Assembly (NCBI GenBank): GCA_002320815.1
Contig: DCLA01000068.1
Coordinates: forward strand, 1 to 64,000
Origin: Myxococcales bacterium UBA1660
GTDB taxonomy: Bacteria > Myxococcota_A > Polyangia > Polyangiales > Houyiibacteriaceae
Length of the DNA stretch: 64,000 bases
Direction of reading: 5' to 3'
Below are positions 61,534 to 64,000 of this stretch, in pieces (the first letter of the stretch is position 1; each line of letters opens with the position of its first letter). The notes beneath the pieces are model-generated. The model was not told the origin of the DNA, ran no database searches, and saw only the letters and a program-made list of their open reading frames with translations. A program made the position numbers and the translations under genes.

Positions 61534-61628
61534 ACTTGCTTTGGGGACTTGCTTTGGGGACGCACTTGCCAACTTGCGCATCGGTACCGGACTTGCTCTG
61601 GGGACGCACTTGCCAACTTGCGCGTCGG
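61534..61628. repeat. 38-bp direct repeats with 44-bp period
   Basis: ACTTGCTYTGGGGACGCACT begins each full copy: 61547-61584 and 61591-61628, 38 bp with two differences, separated by TACCGG. A partial first copy (13 bp) is at 61534-61546. The unit itself contains ACTTGC three times. The surrounding 590-bp gap (61411-62001) shows no supported gene; it may be mobile-element residue or a dispersed genomic repeat. Confidence 0.7.
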
Positions 61629-61708
61629 GTTGACCGCTTCGGGTTTCGACGGGCTGGAACGGGCGTGCCGGGGATGGAAGTGGACCTGGGGTATGCGCTC
61701 GCGGGGCG

Positions 61709-61756
61709 CCTGCGCTCGCACCCGCCTGCGCTCGCACCCGCCTGCGCTCGCACCCG
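61709..61756. repeat. three tandem 16-bp repeats
   Basis: CCTGCGCTCGCACCCG is repeated three times without change and followed by a broken fourth copy (CCTGCGGCGG). It lies in the same non-coding stretch as the 38-bp repeats. Confidence 0.75.
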
Positions 61757-61975
61757 CCTGCGGCGGCTTCGGCCCTGACCCGGCCCGGGCGCGAGGGCGG
61801 GGGGCGGTGCCAGGACGGCAGCGCAGGGCCGTCGTGCTCGGTGGGACCTGGAGGCCTTCGTGATGCGCGTTCAGACGGGTTCGGTTCAGATGCGTCTGGA
61901 GGTTCAGGGGGTGGTGGCGGCGTTGAAGGCTGGTGGTGACAGTGAGCTCGCGCAGCAGCTACATCGGGTTTTGCC

Positions 61976-61998
61976 GAGCGCACTGGCGCAGTGCGCTC
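61976..61998. terminator. hairpin just after the gdhA stop
   Basis: GAGCGCACTG and CAGTGCGCTC form a perfect 10-bp stem around GCG, 3 nt beyond the gdhA stop codon on the minus strand. No T-run follows in that direction, so termination strength is uncertain. Confidence 0.55.
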
Positions 61999-62001
61999 TG
62001 C

Positions 62002-63327
62002 TCAGACGCCCTGGGACTCCATGGCTTGGGCGAGGCGGAGGAAGGCGGTGACGTTGGCGCCGCGTTCGTAGTCGACGTGGGAGCCCTCGGTGCCGTGTTC
62101 GACGGTGCGGGCGTGCATGTCGCGCATGCGGTCGCGGAGGGCTTCGTCGACGCGGTCGCGGGTCCAGGGGACGAGCTGGGCGTTCTGGGCCATCTCGAAG
62201 CCGCTGACGCTGACGCCACCGGCGTTGGCGAGCTTGCCGGGGAGCCGGGCGACGCCGCTCTCGTGGAAGACGCCGACGGCCTCGGCGGTGCATGGCATGT
62301 TCGCGCCCTCGGCGACGAGGGTGCAGCCGCTCTTCACCAGCGCGGTGGCGTCCTCGACGCCGAGCTCGTTCTGCATCGCGCAAGGGAGGGCGATGGCGGG
62401 CTCGAGGTGCCACGGAGTCGTGCCGACCATGCGGCCGCCCACGTCGCCGGCGACGTCGCGGAGGTGGTTGCCACTGGCCTTGGCGTCGCGAACGCGGTCG
62501 AGGCGTTCGGCGTCGAGGCCCTCCTTCACGTGGAGGGTCCCGCTGGTGTCGGAGAGGCTGATGACCACGGCGCCTTCCTCGATGGCCTTCTCTGCGGCGT
62601 GGAGCGCGACGTTGCCGGCGCCGCTGACCGCGACGACGCGGTCGGCGAGGTCCTCGTCGCGGTGTCGAAGCGCCTCGAGCACCGTGTAGATCAATCCGTA
62701 GCCCGTCGCTTCGGTGCGCAGCTCGATGCCGCCGCTGGCGATGGGTTTGCCGGTGAGCACACCGCGGCCGGCGCCGGCGTGGACGCGCCGGTAGGCGCCG
62801 AAGAGGTAGCCGAGCTCCCGCGCGCCGACGTTCATATCACCCGCGGGGACGTCCAGGTGGGCGCCGATGTGGTCGGCGAGCCGGCTCATGAACGCCTGGC
62901 AGAAGCGCATCACCTCCGCGTCTGACCGACCGTGGGGATCGAAGGTCGACCCGCCCTTGGCGCCGCCCTGGGGGAGGCCGGTCAGCGCGCCCTTGAACGA
63001 TTGTTCGAAGGCGAGGAAGCGCAGCGTGTCCCGGTTCAGTCGCGGCGTGAATCGTAGGCCGCCCTTGTAGGGACCCAGCAAGTCGCTGTGCTGGATCCGC
63101 CAGGCGGTCTCGGTATGGACCGCGCCCTCGTCGTCGACCCAGTCCACGCGGAAGCGCAGCTCGCGGTCGGGGTCGAGGAGCCGCTCGAAGATCCGCAGCT
63201 CGCCCCACGCGGGGTGCTGATGGAGGGTCGGCCAGACGGAGCGGGCCACCGCTTCGGCGGCCTGGTGGAAGAGGGGCAGATGGGGCTCGCGGTCGCGGAG
63301 CCCGTCCATGAAGCTGTCGATGGTACG
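62002..63327 (-). CDS. gdhA: NADP-type glutamate dehydrogenase
   Basis: 441 aa from the start chosen. It interconverts 2-oxoglutarate plus ammonia and glutamate. PYKGGLRFTP, the catalytic PQGGAKGGS Lys, DVPAGDMNVGARELG and ATGYGLIY match the hexameric bacterial enzymes. The start is uncertain: GTG 63327 gives a length close to E. coli GdhA (447 aa), ATG 63309 has TACCAT 10 nt upstream, and GTG 63387 gives the longest form. A hairpin follows the stop. Confidence 0.93.
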   Translation of the reverse strand, partial: RTIDSFMDGLRDREPHLPLFHQAAEAVARSVWPTLHQHPAWGELRIFERLLDPDRELRFRVDWVDDEGAVHTETAWRIQHSDLLGPYKGGLRFTPRLNRDTLRFLAFEQSFKGALTGLPQGGAKGGSTFDPHGRSDAEVMRFCQAFMSRLADHIGAHLDVPAGDMNVGARELGYLFGAYRRVHAGAGRGVLTGKPIASGGIELRTEATGYGLIYTVLEALRHRDEDLADRVVAVSGAGNVALHAAEKAIEEGAVVISLSDTSGTLHVKEGLDAERLDRVRDAKASGNHLRDVAGDVGGRMVGTTPWHLEPAIALPCAMQNELGVEDATALVKSGCTLVAEGANMPCTAEAVGVFHESGVARLPGKLANAGGVSVSGFEMAQNAQLVPWTRDRVDEALRDRMRDMHARTVEHGTEGSHVDYERGANVTAFLRLAQAMESQGV

Positions 63328-63411
63328 CACGGTCCCGACGTTCGTGTGGTCGAGCCCGGATACCGGCAAGGTGGCTTGCCGGGGCACACCGTTGCACAGA
63401 AGCGGCGGCGA

Positions 63412-63428
63412 GCCGACGCTGCGTCGGC
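63412..63428. other. small hairpin upstream of gdhA
   Basis: GCCGACG and CGTCGGC flank CTG, a 7-bp stem with a 3-nt loop. It lies between the DUF1328 stop and gdhA and could add to termination or act as an operator. Confidence 0.35.
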
Positions 63429-63462
63429 GATGTCGCCTCGCGCGCGAGCGGACGGAACGAGA

Positions 63463-63488
63463 ACGGCGACCCCTCGCGGAGTCGCCGT
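63463..63488 (-). terminator. candidate terminator of the DUF1328 gene
   Basis: ACGGCGAC and GTCGCCGT pair around a 10-nt loop, 22 nt after the DUF1328 stop on the minus strand, followed in that direction by TTCTCGTT. Confidence 0.5.
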
Positions 63489-63510
63489 CGCTCGTCGGGT
63501 CCGAAGCGCG

Positions 63511-63675
63511 TCAGGCGCTGCGGAGCTTGCCCGCGACCAGGCCGACGACGGCGAGGATCAGGAAACCGATGAAGAGAATCTTCGCGATACCGGCGGACGC
63601 ACCGGCGATGCCGCCGAAGCCGAAGACGGCAGCGATGAGAGCGAGAACGAAAAAGGCGAGGGCCCACTTGAGCAT
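63511..63675 (-). CDS. DUF1328 (YtjA-family) small membrane protein
   Basis: 54 aa. Two membrane helices: LKWALAFFVLALIAAVFGFG, then IAKILFIGFLILAVVGLVAG, ending KLRSA. This is the typical size and sequence of DUF1328/YtjA proteins, tiny inner-membrane proteins of unknown function often linked to envelope stress. AGGA lies 8 nt before the ATG. Its codon use is less GC-biased than its neighbours', as is common for very short membrane proteins. Confidence 0.88.
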   Translation of the reverse strand: MLKWALAFFVLALIAAVFGFGGIAGASAGIAKILFIGFLILAVVGLVAGKLRSA

Positions 63676-64000
63676 GATGTTTGTCCTTGGTTGGGGGAGT
63701 CGTTGAGTTGGTCTTCGAGGCGGGAACTCCGTGGTTCCCTCGGCCGCCCTTGCGGCTCGTCAGAGTTGATTTGCAGAGCGCGTGCCACCAGGCTTGGACG
63801 CAGAAGATCGAGAGAAACCGCGGATCATCGCTGGTGCCACTGGTGCGAGACGCCACGGGCCGTGGCCGAGTGGCGCTCGCTCCGAAATGCCCCACCCGGG
63901 GGTCGTGCCGAGATGGCGCATGCGCATGGGCGGCTTCTCGCCCGGGGGCTCCACGGGAGCCGGGTCCGAGGGATCGCCGGCCGGGGGCGGGTCGTCCTCG
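63676..64000 (-). other. window end: no certain gene, possible 3' end of a minus-strand gene
   Basis: A minus-strand frame open from the window edge (64000) to 63760 begins with an acidic Pro-rich run (EDDPPPAGDPSDPAPVEPPG) with genome-like codon use, then becomes less typical. It could be the C-terminal tail of a gene starting outside the window. The stretch also holds GGGAAC-TCCGTG-GTTCCC (63722-63739), a small hairpin. Confidence 0.25.

Noticed and set aside
61534..61628. Possible CRISPR array
   Set aside because: Only two full units with a 6-bp gap and no unique spacers or cas genes, so it is a plain direct repeat.
63760..63954. Small minus-strand gene starting at ATG 63954
   Set aside because: The frame is open to the window edge and codon use after the Pro-rich run is atypical; treated only as a possible gene tail.

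Overview
This 64 kb window is a piece of a very GC-rich bacterial chromosome, densely packed with genes on both strands. It most likely comes from a myxobacterium (Myxococcota, Polyangia-like). I infer this from a Ser/Thr kinase with a myxobacterial-type C-terminal domain, a TIGR02265/DUF2378-like protein, many lipoproteins with DGG or DLG-rich linkers, FG-GAP, PEGA and cysteine-rich surface proteins, an NtrC-type regulator, and a free-standing rpsD. I see no rRNA, tRNA, insertion sequence, prophage or CRISPR array. About 57 genes are supported, many joined by 4-nt ATGA or GTGA overlaps.

Layout. 0-9 kb: an alanyl-tRNA editing protein, an SDR dehydrogenase with a divergent LysR regulator, a sulfatase-fold lipoprotein with a membrane-anchored partner, a TPR protein, and a DoxX-type protein with a second divergent LysR. 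9.5-12 kb: rpsD with a textbook terminator, an AhpD-like protein, a DUF2378-like protein, and a TonB gene behind a Fur-like inverted repeat. 12-18 kb: a compact caa3 oxidase operon (ctaC, a fused ctaD-ctaE, a small membrane protein, ctaG, a triheme cytochrome and a cysteine-less glutaredoxin-like protein). 18-23 kb: a VWA lipoprotein, and a TonB-dependent receptor followed by an unrecognised lipoprotein. 23-28 kb: selO, hypotheticals and ligA. 28-38.5 kb: a Ser/Thr kinase convergent with a giant MshEN/HEAT protein through a shared hairpin, a beta-lactamase/NamZ fusion lipoprotein, and a DUF1415-HTTM cluster. 38.5-46 kb: a rhomboid protease, then a five-gene operon joining surface proteins to two response regulators but no histidine kinase. 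46-54 kb: a HAD phosphatase with a TlpA-like thioredoxin, a boxC-boxB-isomerase cluster for aerobic benzoyl-CoA breakdown, and a four-module zinc-ribbon protein. 53-64 kb: nth, a second isomerase, a site-2 protease, a thioesterase, an FAD oxidoreductase, sahR-like plus ahcY, a repeat-rich non-coding stretch, gdhA and a tiny DUF1328 protein.

The most striking signal is regulatory. Ten genes across the window carry a TAnnnT/A hexamer (often TAGGCT) exactly 7 nt before the start codon, most of them without a clear Shine-Dalgarno sequence. This is what leaderless transcripts look like, and the starts are mostly GTG or TTG. It settles several otherwise ambiguous starts (selO TTG, namZ GTG, sahR GTG). 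Other regulatory candidates are twin TCACGTGA palindromes before boxB, the Fur-like operator before tonB, and hairpins that embed the stop codons of convergent genes.
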